Shown here piece by piece: positions 54,302-64,000 of a stretch of 64,000 nt of DNA. Each line of letters begins with the position of its first letter. Position 1 is the first letter of the stretch. Both the position numbers and the translations under genes were made by a program. Source of the stretch: an uncultured Paracoccaceae bacterium. Its GTDB lineage: Bacteria; Pseudomonadota; Alphaproteobacteria; Rhodobacterales; Rhodobacteraceae. The notes beneath the pieces are model-generated. The model was not told the DNA's origin. It searched no databases and saw only the letters and a list, made by a program, of their open reading frames with translations. The stretch is from positions 1 through 64,000 of the forward strand of contig CANKVU010000006.1 of assembly GCA_947487205.1 (NCBI GenBank). Reading direction: 5' to 3'.

Positions 54302-54326
54302 GCCCCGCCCATGGCGGGGTCTTTTG
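54302..54326 (+). terminator. terminator of rpmB
   Basis: CCCCGCC and GGCGGGG form a seven-base stem around CAT, followed by TCTTTTG. It lies just past the rpmB stop. Confidence 0.75.
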
Positions 54327-54339
54327 CGTTGCGACCCCC

Positions 54340-55011
54340 TCAGTCGAGGATTTCCTCCACCCAGGCCGGGACGATGCGGCTGGCTGGACCGTATCGCCCG
54401 TCGTCGAACGGCGCCCCGGACGGTTCGAGGTTCAGCTCCAGGGTTCGGGTGCCGAGCATCCGCGCATGTTCGACGAAGCCCGCGGCCGGGTAGACCGTTC
54501 CGCTGGTCCCCACCGCGACGAAGAGATCCGCCTCGGCCAGCGCCGCCTCGATCTCGTCCAGGTGATAGGGCATTTCGCCGAACCACACGACGTCCGGGCG
54601 CACCTTCTGCGCGCCGCAGGCACCGCAGGTGTCGAACGGGCACATCCGTTCCGGCGCGGGCCATGTCGCCCCGCACTTGTCGCATTTCGCATGGTCCACC
54701 CGGCCGTGCATGTGCCACACGTCCCGCGCTCCGGCGCGTTCGAGCAGGGTATCGACGTTCTGGGTCACGAGCCGCGCCCGTCCGGCCCGATCCAGTCGCG
54801 CCAGGGCGTCATGGGCGCGGTTCGGCACGGCCCCCGCCGCGTTCGCGCGCCGCGCATTGTAGAAGTCGAGCACCTTGACGGGATTGCGGGCATAGCCCTC
54901 GGGCGTCGCGACCTCGCTCAGATCGTATTGCGTCCACAATCCGCCCTCGTCGCGAAAGGTGCCAAGCCCGCTTTCGGCGGACAGGCCCGCACCTGTCAGA
55001 ACGAAGATCAT
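54340..55011 (-). CDS. cobB: sirtuin NAD-dependent protein deacylase
   Basis: A 223-residue SIR2-family enzyme (class III in type). Visible motifs are GAGLSAESGLGTFRD, TQNVDTLLERAG, the catalytic HMHG, and a zinc site CDKC and CPFDTCGAC. The core is nearly the minimal sirtuin length. It would remove acetyl or other acyl groups from lysines, using NAD. It starts 113 bases from the divergent phosphatase gene. Confidence 0.9.
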   Translation of the reverse strand: MIFVLTGAGLSAESGLGTFRDEGGLWTQYDLSEVATPEGYARNPVKVLDFYNARRANAAGAVPNRAHDALARLDRAGRARLVTQNVDTLLERAGARDVWHMHGRVDHAKCDKCGATWPAPERMCPFDTCGACGAQKVRPDVVWFGEMPYHLDEIEAALAEADLFVAVGTSGTVYPAAGFVEHARMLGTRTLELNLEPSGAPFDDGRYGPASRIVPAWVEEILD

Positions 55012-55124
55012 GGCGCTCCCTCCCTCGGCCGGTCACGGGGTCCGACGTGGAGCCGCGCGCGGCGACGGCAAGGGAGACACGGCAGGGATGGCAGCGGTAA
55101 GTCCGGGCCCTATGATCCTGCGCC

Positions 55125-55577
55125 ATGATGGCACGCAAGATCCTGATCGTCTGCCTTGGCAACATCTGCCGCTCACCGACGGCGGAGGTGGTCCTGCGGG
55201 ACAAGGCGCGGGCGGCGGGCATCGACCTTGTCGTCGACAGCGCCGGAACCGGGGATTGGCATGTGGGCGAGCCGCCGCATCCCCCCATGGTTCGCGCTGC
55301 CCTGAGGGCCGGCTACGACCTGTCGGGCGTGCGCGCACGGCAGATCTCGGCGGGGGATTTCGGACGCTTCGACCTGATCCTTGCGGCCGACGAAGAGAAC
55401 CTCGCCGACGTGGAGGCCCTGCGGCCCGCCGGCGACACCACGCCCCTGAGCCTTTTCGCGCCCTATGCGGGCAATGGCCTCCGGGCGATCCCGGACCCCT
55501 ATTTCACCGACGATTTCGACGGTGCGCTCGCATTGGTGGAACGCGCGGCCGACGGGCTGATCGCTCAGCTGCAATAG
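55125..55577 (+). CDS. low-molecular-weight protein tyrosine phosphatase
   Basis: A 150-residue phosphatase of the arsenate reductase fold. The P-loop CLGNICRS (Cys10 to Arg16) starts after a beta strand, and the general acid is in the DPY motif near residue 122. It could act on bacterial tyrosine kinases or small molecules. Its last 13 bases overlap the end of the converging periplasmic protein gene. Confidence 0.9.
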   Translation: MMARKILIVCLGNICRSPTAEVVLRDKARAAGIDLVVDSAGTGDWHVGEPPHPPMVRAALRAGYDLSGVRARQISAGDFGRFDLILAADEENLADVEALRPAGDTTPLSLFAPYAGNGLRAIPDPYFTDDFDGALALVERAADGLIAQLQ

Positions 55578-55864
55578 CGCTCCGCGGTGGATCCGAAGGT
55601 GCGGTACTTGCGCCAGAACACCTCGTCGCCCCGGTCGCCCGACATGCGCACCTCCTGAGCCATGTGCGGATCGCGAAAGAACCGCGCCGCCTGGCGCTGG
55701 TCGCGGCGGTCGAGGGTCATGTCGGCCACCTGCTGAATGCAGCGACACAAGGCGGGATTGCCGGCGCCCCGTTCGGACCTCGTGCAGGCGCTTTCGATCG
55801 CACCGGCATGGGCGACGCCGGCGAACAGGAGGCCCGACAGGGCGAATGCGGATAATCTGATCAT
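55565..55864 (-). CDS. small conserved periplasmic protein
   Basis: A 99-residue exported protein. The signal peptide (SAFALSGLLFAGVAHA) is cleaved after residue 20. The mature part has four cysteines (SACTR, LCRC, RYC), likely forming two disulfides, and a motif QAARFFRDPHMAQEVR. I recall relatives throughout Rhodobacterales but no function. It overlaps the phosphatase gene tail to tail by 13 bases. Confidence 0.65.
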   Translation of the reverse strand: MIRLSAFALSGLLFAGVAHAGAIESACTRSERGAGNPALCRCIQQVADMTLDRRDQRQAARFFRDPHMAQEVRMSGDRGDEVFWRKYRTFGSTAERYCS

Positions 55865-55979
55865 GGATACTGCCTCTCTGGGCCCGGTGCCGGATGTCCC
55901 TCCGATCTCCCGGGGCTCTGCCACCAAAGAAGGCTAGCACGGCGCGGGCCGTTCCGCCAACCGCGGATCGAGCGCGAGA

Positions 55980-56252
55980 TCAGCCGCGTATCTCAAATTC
56001 GTCCTGTTTCGACGGCTCCGCCGCCTCGGCGGAGATGTGCTCCACCCGCCCCGAAGGGGGGCCGGCATTCAACCGTTCCATCATCTGCGACAGAGCGTGC
56101 CCCGATCCCTCGATATGGGTTTCGACCGTGCCGTCGGGGCAGTTCCGCACCCATCCGGTCAGGCCCAGTTCCTCGGCGGTATCCCGTGCCCAGGCGCGAA
56201 ACCCCACCCCCTGCACGGCGCCGGTCACGATCACGCGGCGTGCTTCGTCCAT
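55980..56252 (-). CDS. acyP: acylphosphatase
   Basis: A 90-residue enzyme that hydrolyses acyl phosphates such as carbamoyl phosphate or 1,3-bisphosphoglycerate. The signature GAVQGVGFRAWARD holds the catalytic Arg, and GWVRNCPDGTVE the catalytic Asn. Length is standard. It stands alone, divergent from the DUF421 gene by 115 bases. Confidence 0.9.
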   Translation of the reverse strand: MDEARRVIVTGAVQGVGFRAWARDTAEELGLTGWVRNCPDGTVETHIEGSGHALSQMMERLNAGPPSGRVEHISAEAAEPSKQDEFEIRG

Positions 56253-56367
56253 CGTCCTGTCTCCTCCCTATGGCGTTCCGGACGAGAGTAGCGCCGGGGG
56301 CTCCTGCGTCACCCCGGGGAACCGATCTGCGCCATGTCGATTGGGCCGCGACAGGAATGGGGGGATC

Positions 56368-56859
56368 ATGGACATCTTCTACGCGCTCGGCCGCGCGGCC
56401 TTGGTGATCTTGCTGGTGATCGCGCTCACGCGGGCCAACGGCCTGCGCAGCTTTTCCAAGATGTCGAGCTACGATTTCGCCATCACCGTCGCCAAGGGCT
56501 CGGTGCTCGCCTCGGCCGTCTTGGCGACAAGCCCCGGCCAGTTCTGGACCGCGATGGCGGCGATGGCGGCGTTGTTCGTGATCCAGGGCGCCATCTCTCG
56601 GGTCCGGCAGCGCTCCTCTGCGGCGGCGCGGGGCGTCGACAATGCGCCGATGTTCCTGATGCGCGACGGCGAGATCCTGGAAGACAACCTGACCCGGGGG
56701 CAGATCACGCGCGCCGACCTGCTGGGCAAGCTGCGCGAGGCCAACGTTCACAGGCTGGCCGATGTCCGTGCAGTGGTGCTCGAATCGACCGGCGACGTGA
56801 GCGTCATGCAAGGACCCGGCCCCGTGGAGGCCGAGATCCTGGGCGATGTGCGTCAATAG
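56368..56859 (+). CDS. DUF421/YetF-type membrane protein
   Basis: A 163-residue protein with about three membrane helices in the first 80 residues (RAALVILLVIALTRANG; FWTAMAAMAALFVIQG) and a cytoplasmic C-terminal domain with MFLMRDGEILEDNL and RADLLGKLREANV, typical of YetF/YrbG-like proteins. The function is unknown; Bacillus relatives are spore-envelope proteins. Its stop overlaps the converging reductase gene by seven bases. Confidence 0.75.
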   Translation: MDIFYALGRAALVILLVIALTRANGLRSFSKMSSYDFAITVAKGSVLASAVLATSPGQFWTAMAAMAALFVIQGAISRVRQRSSAAARGVDNAPMFLMRDGEILEDNLTRGQITRADLLGKLREANVHRLADVRAVVLESTGDVSVMQGPGPVEAEILGDVRQ

Positions 56860-57776
56860 CCCCGGTCGCGGTCCACGAGGTGACGCAACGGCCGTCCCTC
56901 GGCCACGCGGCGGACGTTCTCCGCGATGGCGCCGGCCGCCGTGGCCGGGCGCGTGGCAGAAGCGATATGGGGCGTGACGGTCACGCGTGGATGATCCCAG
57001 AACGGGTGGTCCTGCGGCAACGGCTCGGTTCGGAACACGTCGAGCGTGGCATGCGAGAGCCGGTCACCGTCGAGGGCCGAGAGGAGGTCGTCGTCCACCA
57101 CCAGCCCGCCGCGGCCCGGATTGATCAGCGCTGCCCCGCGCGGCATCCGTGCCAACGCCGCGCCGTCGATGAGGTCGGCCGTCTCGTCGGTCAGGGGCAG
57201 CAGCAGCACCAGGATCTCGGCGCGTTCCAGCACCGTGATCAGGCCGTCCTCTCCGGCGTGGCACGACACGCCCACCAGCGTCTTTTGCCGGCGGGACCAG
57301 CCCAGCACCTCGAAGTTCAGGCGCGACAGGGCCTCGGCACAGGCCGCCCCGAGGGCGCCGAGGCCCAGGATGCCCACAGGGCGGTCGCGTGCCAGCGGCG
57401 GGGCGTCGCCGTGCCAGTCGGGCGCCCTCAGGTAGGCGTCGATCCCCAGGTGATGGCGCAGGACATGGGCGGTGACGTATTCCACCATCCCCTCCGTCAG
57501 GCCCGGATCGACCATCCGGGCCAGCGGCTGGGTCAGCGTCTCGTTCTGCACGATCGTCTCTACCCCCGCCCACAGGCTCAGGACGGCGCGGGCGCGGGTG
57601 AAGGGACGGAAATCCGTCAGGTCCGGGTTGGGGGCGAAGACGATGACATCGACCTCGTCCGGCGGGTGTTGGGTGGACAGGTCCGCCTGCACCTCCGCCT
57701 CGGCCAGTGCGGCGCGCAAGGGCGCCTCCCATGTGGGCCAGCGGTCCGCGCCGCCGGCAAAGAGCACCTTGATCAT
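56853..57776 (-). CDS. ghrA: glyoxylate/hydroxypyruvate reductase (D-2-hydroxyacid dehydrogenase)
   Basis: A 307-residue NAD(P)H-dependent reductase. The Rossmann motif GILGLGALGAACAEAL is in the middle. NPGRGGLVVDDDLL and TPHIAS carry the catalytic region (Arg-Glu-His), and the short N-terminal half matches the GhrA subfamily. Its ATG overlaps the rodA stop as ATGA, so it is expressed as the last gene of the mre-rod operon, although its metabolic role has no clear link to cell shape. Confidence 0.8.
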   Translation of the reverse strand: MIKVLFAGGADRWPTWEAPLRAALAEAEVQADLSTQHPPDEVDVIVFAPNPDLTDFRPFTRARAVLSLWAGVETIVQNETLTQPLARMVDPGLTEGMVEYVTAHVLRHHLGIDAYLRAPDWHGDAPPLARDRPVGILGLGALGAACAEALSRLNFEVLGWSRRQKTLVGVSCHAGEDGLITVLERAEILVLLLPLTDETADLIDGAALARMPRGAALINPGRGGLVVDDDLLSALDGDRLSHATLDVFRTEPLPQDHPFWDHPRVTVTPHIASATRPATAAGAIAENVRRVAEGRPLRHLVDRDRGY

Positions 57777-58918
57777 CGCGTCCTCGGTCTGTGGATGTGG
57801 GCCGATTGCACGAGCCCGAAGGCGGCCATCAGGACCAGCATGGCCGACCCGCCGTAGCTGACCAGCGGCAACGGCACGCCGACCACCGGCGCCAGACCCA
57901 TGACCATCGCCATGTTGACGGCGAAGAAGAGGAAGAAGGTCGTTCCGACCCCGACGGTTAGCAGCGCGCCGAACCGGTTCCGGTTCCGGACCGCCGATAC
58001 GAGGCAGAAGACGACGATCCCCATATAGGCGGCGAGGAGCGAGACGCCGCCCACGAAGCCGAATTCCTCGGCCAGCGTGGTGAAGATGAAGTCGGTGTGC
58101 TTCTCGGGAAGGAAGTTCAGGCGCGATTGCGTGCCCTGCATGAACCCCCGCCCGGTCCAGCCGCCCGATCCCAGTGCGATTTTCGACTGGGTGATGTGGT
58201 AGCCCGCGCCCAGCGGGTCCGACGCGGGGTCGAGGAACGTGTCGATCCGCCGGTACTGATAATCCTTGAGCAATTGCCATGGCGTGCCGCGCGACGAGAA
58301 GACCGCCGAGACAAGCGCCGCCGCCCCCGCAGCCACCGCGCCGAAATACCACCACGATACGCCCGCGACGAACATCACGACCCCACCGCCCATGACGAGC
58401 AGAAGCGCGGTCCCCAGGTCGGGTTGGTCGAGGACGAGGGCAGTAGGGATCGCAATCAGGATCAGCGGCGGGATTACCCAGAGCGGGCGGGACACCTTGC
58501 GCGGATCGAGCCAGTGGTAATAGGCGGCCAGGACCATCGCCAGCGTGATCTTGGTCAGCTCCGAGGGCTGCAGGCGCACGATCCCGAGGTCGATCCAGCG
58601 TTGCGCGCCCATGCCGGTCGTGCCGGCCACCTCCACCCCGACGAGCAGCGCGACGGAGACGAGATAGGCCGGCGTCGAGAGGCCGCGCCAGACCCCGATC
58701 GGCACCATCGCAACGCAGAACATCACCGCCAGACCGAGCGCGAAGCGCTCCATCTGCGGCTCTGCCCACCGGTCGAGCGTGCCTCCGGCGACGGAATAGA
58801 GCATCAGGAATCCCGCCGCCGCCACGGCCGTGAGAAGCAGGATCAGCGGCCAGTTGAGGTGAAGCACCTTCGCGGGGCCGTGTGGCCCGTGCCGGGGATC
58901 GGTGTCGGGATGGGTCAT
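57773..58918 (-). CDS. rodA: rod-shape SEDS glycosyltransferase RodA
   Basis: A 381-residue ten-helix membrane protein that polymerises peptidoglycan glycan strands in the elongasome. SEDS features are visible: RWIDLGIVRLQPSELTK, the catalytic Asp region (QPDLGTALLL), EEFGFVGG, and GVPLPLVSYGGSAML. The ATG overlaps the mrdA stop as ATGA, so the polymerase and its transpeptidase partner are made together. Confidence 0.95.
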   Translation of the reverse strand: MTHPDTDPRHGPHGPAKVLHLNWPLILLLTAVAAAGFLMLYSVAGGTLDRWAEPQMERFALGLAVMFCVAMVPIGVWRGLSTPAYLVSVALLVGVEVAGTTGMGAQRWIDLGIVRLQPSELTKITLAMVLAAYYHWLDPRKVSRPLWVIPPLILIAIPTALVLDQPDLGTALLLVMGGGVVMFVAGVSWWYFGAVAAGAAALVSAVFSSRGTPWQLLKDYQYRRIDTFLDPASDPLGAGYHITQSKIALGSGGWTGRGFMQGTQSRLNFLPEKHTDFIFTTLAEEFGFVGGVSLLAAYMGIVVFCLVSAVRNRNRFGALLTVGVGTTFFLFFAVNMAMVMGLAPVVGVPLPLVSYGGSAMLVLMAAFGLVQSAHIHRPRTR

Positions 58919-60840
58919 GCGCGGCTCCGCCCGATGCGGGTCGGTCGAAAATCGTCGCGCAGATCCAGCCCGGCGAACATTTCCTCGACCTCTGCGCGCT
59001 CGCCAGCGGGGTAATTATCGAGCGGGGGGAGCTGTCCGTGGAGCGCGAACAGCATGAGGTCTCGCGCCACCGGCGCCGCGGCGCTCGACCCGCCGCCGCC
59101 ATGCTCCACGACGACGCTCACGGCATAGCGCGGCGCCTCGTACGGCGCATAGCCCACGAAGAGCGCGTGGTCCCGCTCTTCCCAGGGAACCTCGGCGTTG
59201 TCCACGACGGTGGAACGGACTTGGCTCGTTCCGGTCTTGCCGGCCATTCGAAGCCCCGCATTGTCGATCCGGGAGCGATAGGCGGTGCCGCGGTTGGAGT
59301 TCGAGACGGCGAACATGCCCTGCCGCACCAGATCCAGGTGGCGCGGCTCGATCTCCAGCGCCTCGCCGCCCTCGATGTCGATCTCCATGCCGCCGGCGGC
59401 GCGCACAAGCCGCGGCATCACCCGCCGCCCGCTGGCGATCCGGGCCGTCATCACAGCGAGCTGGAGCGGCGAGGACAGGACATAGCCCTGACCGATCGAG
59501 GCGTTGAGGCTGTCGCCCACGCGCCAGGACTGGTCATAGGTTTCACGGATCCAGGCCCGGTCGGGCATCACGCCGGCCGTGACCGCCGACATCGGCAGGT
59601 CGAAGCGCTGTCCGTGGCCGAACTGGCGCGCCGTCCGGGCGATGCGGTCGATGCCGACCCGCTGCGCGAGCTCGTAATAGAAGACGTCGCAGCTTTGCTG
59701 CAGGCTCTTTTCCAGGTTCACGTGACCGTGGCCGCCCCGTTTCCAGCAATGGAACCGCCTGTTCCCGAGCCTCTGGTATCCGCCGCAATAGATTGTCTCG
59801 GAGGGCGAGAGGAGCCCCGCCTCCAGCGCGGCGAGCGTGACCATCATCTTGAAGGTGGAGCCCGGCGGGTATGCGCCCTGCACCGCCTTGTTGCCCAGGG
59901 GGCGATACTTGTTGCCCGTCAGCTCGCCGTAATCGGCGACGGAGATGCCGCGGACGAACTTGTTCGGATCGAAGGAGGGTGCGTTGCCGACCGCCAGAAG
60001 ATCGCCGTTATTCACGTCCATCACCACGGCGGACGCGGACAATCCAAGCGCCAGGCGGGCCTCGACGAAGTTCTGCAGCCGGCTCTCCACGGTCAATTGC
60101 AGGTCGGTTCCGGGGACGCCCGGATCGCGCCCAAGTTCCCGCATCACCCGACCCGCGGCGTTCACCTCGATCTGGCGCGAGCCGGCCTTGCCGCGCAGGC
60201 TCTGCTCGTATTTCTGTTCCACCCCGGTCTTGCCGATCTGGAATTTCGGGATCTGGAGAAGGGGATCGTCGTCCTCCATCCGGCCGAGGTCGTAATCCGA
60301 AACCGGGCCGACATACCCGACCACATGGGCGTAATCTTGCCCCAGCGGATAGTTTCGCGTCAGGCCGACATCGGGCGTGATCCCGGGCAGGGCGGGGGCG
60401 TTGATGGCGACCTTCGCCACGTCCTCCCAGCTGCGCTGGTCGGTGATCGTCACCGGCACGAAGGAGGAGCGCCTAGAGATCTCGCGGCGCGCGCGCTCCA
60501 TCTCGGCGGCGTCGACGAAGATCAGCCGCCGCAGCTTGTCCAGCGCCGCGTCGACATCGCCCGCTTCCTCTCGCACGATGACGATGCGGTAATTCTGGGC
60601 GTTCTCGGCCAGCGGAATGCCGTTCCGGTCGAAGATGAGGCCGCGCCCCGGCGCGATCAGCCGCATGTTGATGCGGTTCTCCTCGGCCAGAAGGCGAAAT
60701 TCCTCCGCCTGCTCGACCTGCATCTGGCGCATCCGCCATCCCAGAAGGCCCGCGACGCCCATTTGTCCCAGGCCAAGCACGAGGGCGCGGCGCGGAATCC
60801 GGCTTGCCTGTGCTTCGGGATCGGTGGGCGGGCGCTTCAT
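58915..60840 (-). CDS. mrdA: elongation transpeptidase PBP2 (MrdA)
   Basis: A 641-residue class B penicillin-binding protein of the elongasome. A single membrane helix (LVLGLGQMGVAGLLGW) is followed by the pedestal (GRGLIFDRNGIPLAEN). The transpeptidase motifs are GSTFK, SCD (in QQSCDVFYYE) and KTGTSQ. Its start overlaps the mreD stop as ATGA, and its stop overlaps rodA in the same way. Confidence 0.95.
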   Translation of the reverse strand: MKRPPTDPEAQASRIPRRALVLGLGQMGVAGLLGWRMRQMQVEQAEEFRLLAEENRINMRLIAPGRGLIFDRNGIPLAENAQNYRIVIVREEAGDVDAALDKLRRLIFVDAAEMERARREISRRSSFVPVTITDQRSWEDVAKVAINAPALPGITPDVGLTRNYPLGQDYAHVVGYVGPVSDYDLGRMEDDDPLLQIPKFQIGKTGVEQKYEQSLRGKAGSRQIEVNAAGRVMRELGRDPGVPGTDLQLTVESRLQNFVEARLALGLSASAVVMDVNNGDLLAVGNAPSFDPNKFVRGISVADYGELTGNKYRPLGNKAVQGAYPPGSTFKMMVTLAALEAGLLSPSETIYCGGYQRLGNRRFHCWKRGGHGHVNLEKSLQQSCDVFYYELAQRVGIDRIARTARQFGHGQRFDLPMSAVTAGVMPDRAWIRETYDQSWRVGDSLNASIGQGYVLSSPLQLAVMTARIASGRRVMPRLVRAAGGMEIDIEGGEALEIEPRHLDLVRQGMFAVSNSNRGTAYRSRIDNAGLRMAGKTGTSQVRSTVVDNAEVPWEERDHALFVGYAPYEAPRYAVSVVVEHGGGGSSAAAPVARDLMLFALHGQLPPLDNYPAGERAEVEEMFAGLDLRDDFRPTRIGRSRA

Positions 60841-61373
60841 GACCGCCACCCCGCATCGCGATGCGCCGCATCCGGCGCGCGGACCCCGAGGCAGAGGGTG
60901 CAGCCGAGAACGACGAGCGGATAGGCGGCGACGGTCACGGCGTATTCCAGCGCCACCGCGCCCAGCGGCGGCTGAGGCACGAGGGTGACGGCAAGGATCA
61001 GCGTCCGCGCCACCGTCATTGCCAGAAGCACGCCTGCGACGCGCATCCATTCGACGGGGAACGGCTGTTCGGCGGTCAGGCGGCTGCGCCGGCGAAGCGC
61101 TTCGGCCCCGATCACCGCCAGCAGCGCCCAGAGGCCCAGCGGCCGCATGTAGACCGCATCGGCAAAGAGGGCGACCGCGCCCACCAGCCAGACCGGCAGG
61201 TCGCCCGGCCGTCGCAGCACCCAGGCGAAGATCAGAAGCAGGAGAAGGTCCGGCGCCGGGAGCCCGTCCCGAGCGACGTGGACCGGCAGGATCCGGAAGA
61301 AGACCACGATCGCCGCCACACCCAGGAACAGGGCCCGGAAGCCGGTCCGGCGGAGGGCGGACGGATCACCCAT
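60837..61373 (-). CDS. mreD: rod-shape protein MreD
   Basis: A 178-residue hydrophobic protein with about five membrane helices. Sequence is weakly conserved, as usual for MreD, but position between mreC and mrdA and the segment PDLLLLLIFAWVLRRPGDLP support it. The ATG at 61373 lies eight bases inside the end of mreC, and the stop overlaps mrdA as ATGA. Confidence 0.85.
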   Translation of the reverse strand: MGDPSALRRTGFRALFLGVAAIVVFFRILPVHVARDGLPAPDLLLLLIFAWVLRRPGDLPVWLVGAVALFADAVYMRPLGLWALLAVIGAEALRRRSRLTAEQPFPVEWMRVAGVLLAMTVARTLILAVTLVPQPPLGAVALEYAVTVAAYPLVVLGCTLCLGVRAPDAAHRDAGWRS

Positions 61374-62271
61374 CCGCGGCGTCCAGCGGCAGGGGCACCG
61401 TCTGCGCCTCGCCCAGCGGGGCCACCAACCCCCCGGCGGTATCGATGCGCTCCGAAGGGGTCGAGCGCAGGACGCGAAGGAATTCCAGGCGCTCGTAATC
61501 GGCGGCGAGGCGGACGCGAAGCGCATCGCGGGAATCGAGCACCACCTGTCCGACCAGGAGGCCCGCGGGCAACACGCCGCCCTCTCCCGAACTGATCACG
61601 CGATCGCCCGGCCGCACCTGGTCGGGAGCCTCGAGGAAATCGAGCGGCGGGATCTTGGAATTGTCCCCCGACAGGACCGCGTGCTGCCCGGAAGGCTGGA
61701 TCGTCACTGGGATGCGGCTGTTGGAATCGGTCAGCAGGATCACCCGGGACGAGGATCGCCCGACGCCCGAGATCCGCCCCACAAGGCCCAGCCCGTCGGT
61801 CGCGGCCCACCCGTCGCGGATCCCGTCGCGCCCGCCGATGTTCAGCAGGACCGACCGGCGGAAGGGCGAACCCGCATCGGCGAGCACCACACCGGTGATG
61901 TAGGTCAGGCTCGGGTCCAGCCGGACCTTGTTGAGGTCGAGAAGCTTGGCATTCTGCTGCTCGAGCTGCAGGGCGGCCTCTTTCCAGGCCTTCATCTGCT
62001 GCAATTCGCGGCGCAGTTCCTGGTTCTGCTCCCAGATCCGGGCATAGGACTGGAACCCCTCGGCCATCACGGCCAGTTTCCTTGCCGGCAAGAGCGCCCA
62101 GTCCATCGGCGGAACCACCTGGTCGACGATCTCGGCCCGCACCCGCTCTGCCCGTGGCCCGTCGATGCGCCAGAAGAGGAAGATGCCCACCAGAAGGATC
62201 AGGATCGCGCCGACGAGGATCCGCCGGACGGGGCGGGCATATTCGCCGCGGGAATGATGTCGTGTCGCCAT
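61366..62271 (-). CDS. mreC: rod-shape scaffold MreC
   Basis: A 301-residue bitopic protein of the elongasome. It has one membrane helix (ILVGAILILLVGIFLFW), a coiled coil (ELRRELQQMKAWKEAALQLEQQ is its core region, about 80-101), and the periplasmic beta barrels (SGVGRSSSRVILLTDSNSRI). It activates PBP2-RodA. It follows mreB by 28 bases and overlaps mreD by eight. Confidence 0.9.
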   Translation of the reverse strand: MATRHHSRGEYARPVRRILVGAILILLVGIFLFWRIDGPRAERVRAEIVDQVVPPMDWALLPARKLAVMAEGFQSYARIWEQNQELRRELQQMKAWKEAALQLEQQNAKLLDLNKVRLDPSLTYITGVVLADAGSPFRRSVLLNIGGRDGIRDGWAATDGLGLVGRISGVGRSSSRVILLTDSNSRIPVTIQPSGQHAVLSGDNSKIPPLDFLEAPDQVRPGDRVISSGEGGVLPAGLLVGQVVLDSRDALRVRLAADYERLEFLRVLRSTPSERIDTAGGLVAPLGEAQTVPLPLDAADG

Positions 62272-62299
62272 GCGGGGATGTCTGGGGCGAGGAGGGGGG

Positions 62300-64000
<1,701 letters not shown>

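Overview
The window reads as a high-GC alphaproteobacterial chromosome of the Rhodobacterales (Rhodobacteraceae) type. The grounds are a mraZ-rsmH-ftsL-ftsI-murE-murF-mraY-murD cluster preceded by a DUF1127 gene with an array of CCUCCUCCC-loop hairpins (the CcaF1/CcsR arrangement known from Rhodobacter), a mreBCD-mrdA-rodA operon, a single-chain pyruvate carboxylase, and a carnitine dehydrogenase-thioesterase fusion. No species can be named from the sequence alone.

Region 1 (1 to about 19,890) is a genomic island. Its right end is a tRNA-Asn gene whose 3' end faces a tyrosine integrase gene, the usual layout of tRNA-targeted integration; the left end lies outside the window. The integrase has two in-frame stop codons and looks dead. 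The island carries (a) a WYL regulator followed by three ATGA-coupled genes for an Mre11/SbcD-like nuclease, a YhaN-like SMC ATPase and a RecB-nuclease/RNase-H/helicase giant, which I regard as a candidate anti-invader DNA-degradation system; (b) a coiled-coil protein and a helicase-like ATPase with a DinG-type cysteine cluster; (c) a double-HTH protein followed by two overlapping tyrosine-recombinase genes and two small proteins of unknown function. Several palindromes or iterated sites sit between these genes.

Region 2 (19,890 to 37,190) is ordinary chromosome: an MBL hydrolase divergent from a sensor kinase, a polytopic membrane protein, a two-gene carnitine-to-glycine-betaine module, a SulP anion transporter with a universal stress protein, a CDF metal exporter, a ThDP enzyme, two identical tRNA-Gly genes, a small lipoprotein, pyruvate carboxylase and an FMN-dependent alpha-hydroxy-acid dehydrogenase.

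Region 3 (37,370 to 50,331) starts with uvrD, which converges on the DUF1127/CcsR stress RNA locus (five tandem two-hairpin units). An 830-base gene-free stretch follows, with ten-base-phased TGGG repeats (probable MraZ boxes) and a leader RNA ending in an intrinsic terminator (UpsM-like). Then come the division and cell-wall genes mraZ to murD, tightly coupled by ATGA or TGATG overlaps. The cluster stops after murD.

Region 4 (50,363 to 64,000) has hrpB, meaB, rpmB, a sirtuin, a low-molecular-weight tyrosine phosphatase, a small periplasmic protein, acylphosphatase, a DUF421 membrane protein, and the elongasome operon mreB-mreC-mreD-mrdA-rodA with a hydroxyacid reductase gene attached by an ATGA overlap. 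A truncated NCS2 nucleobase permease ends the window.
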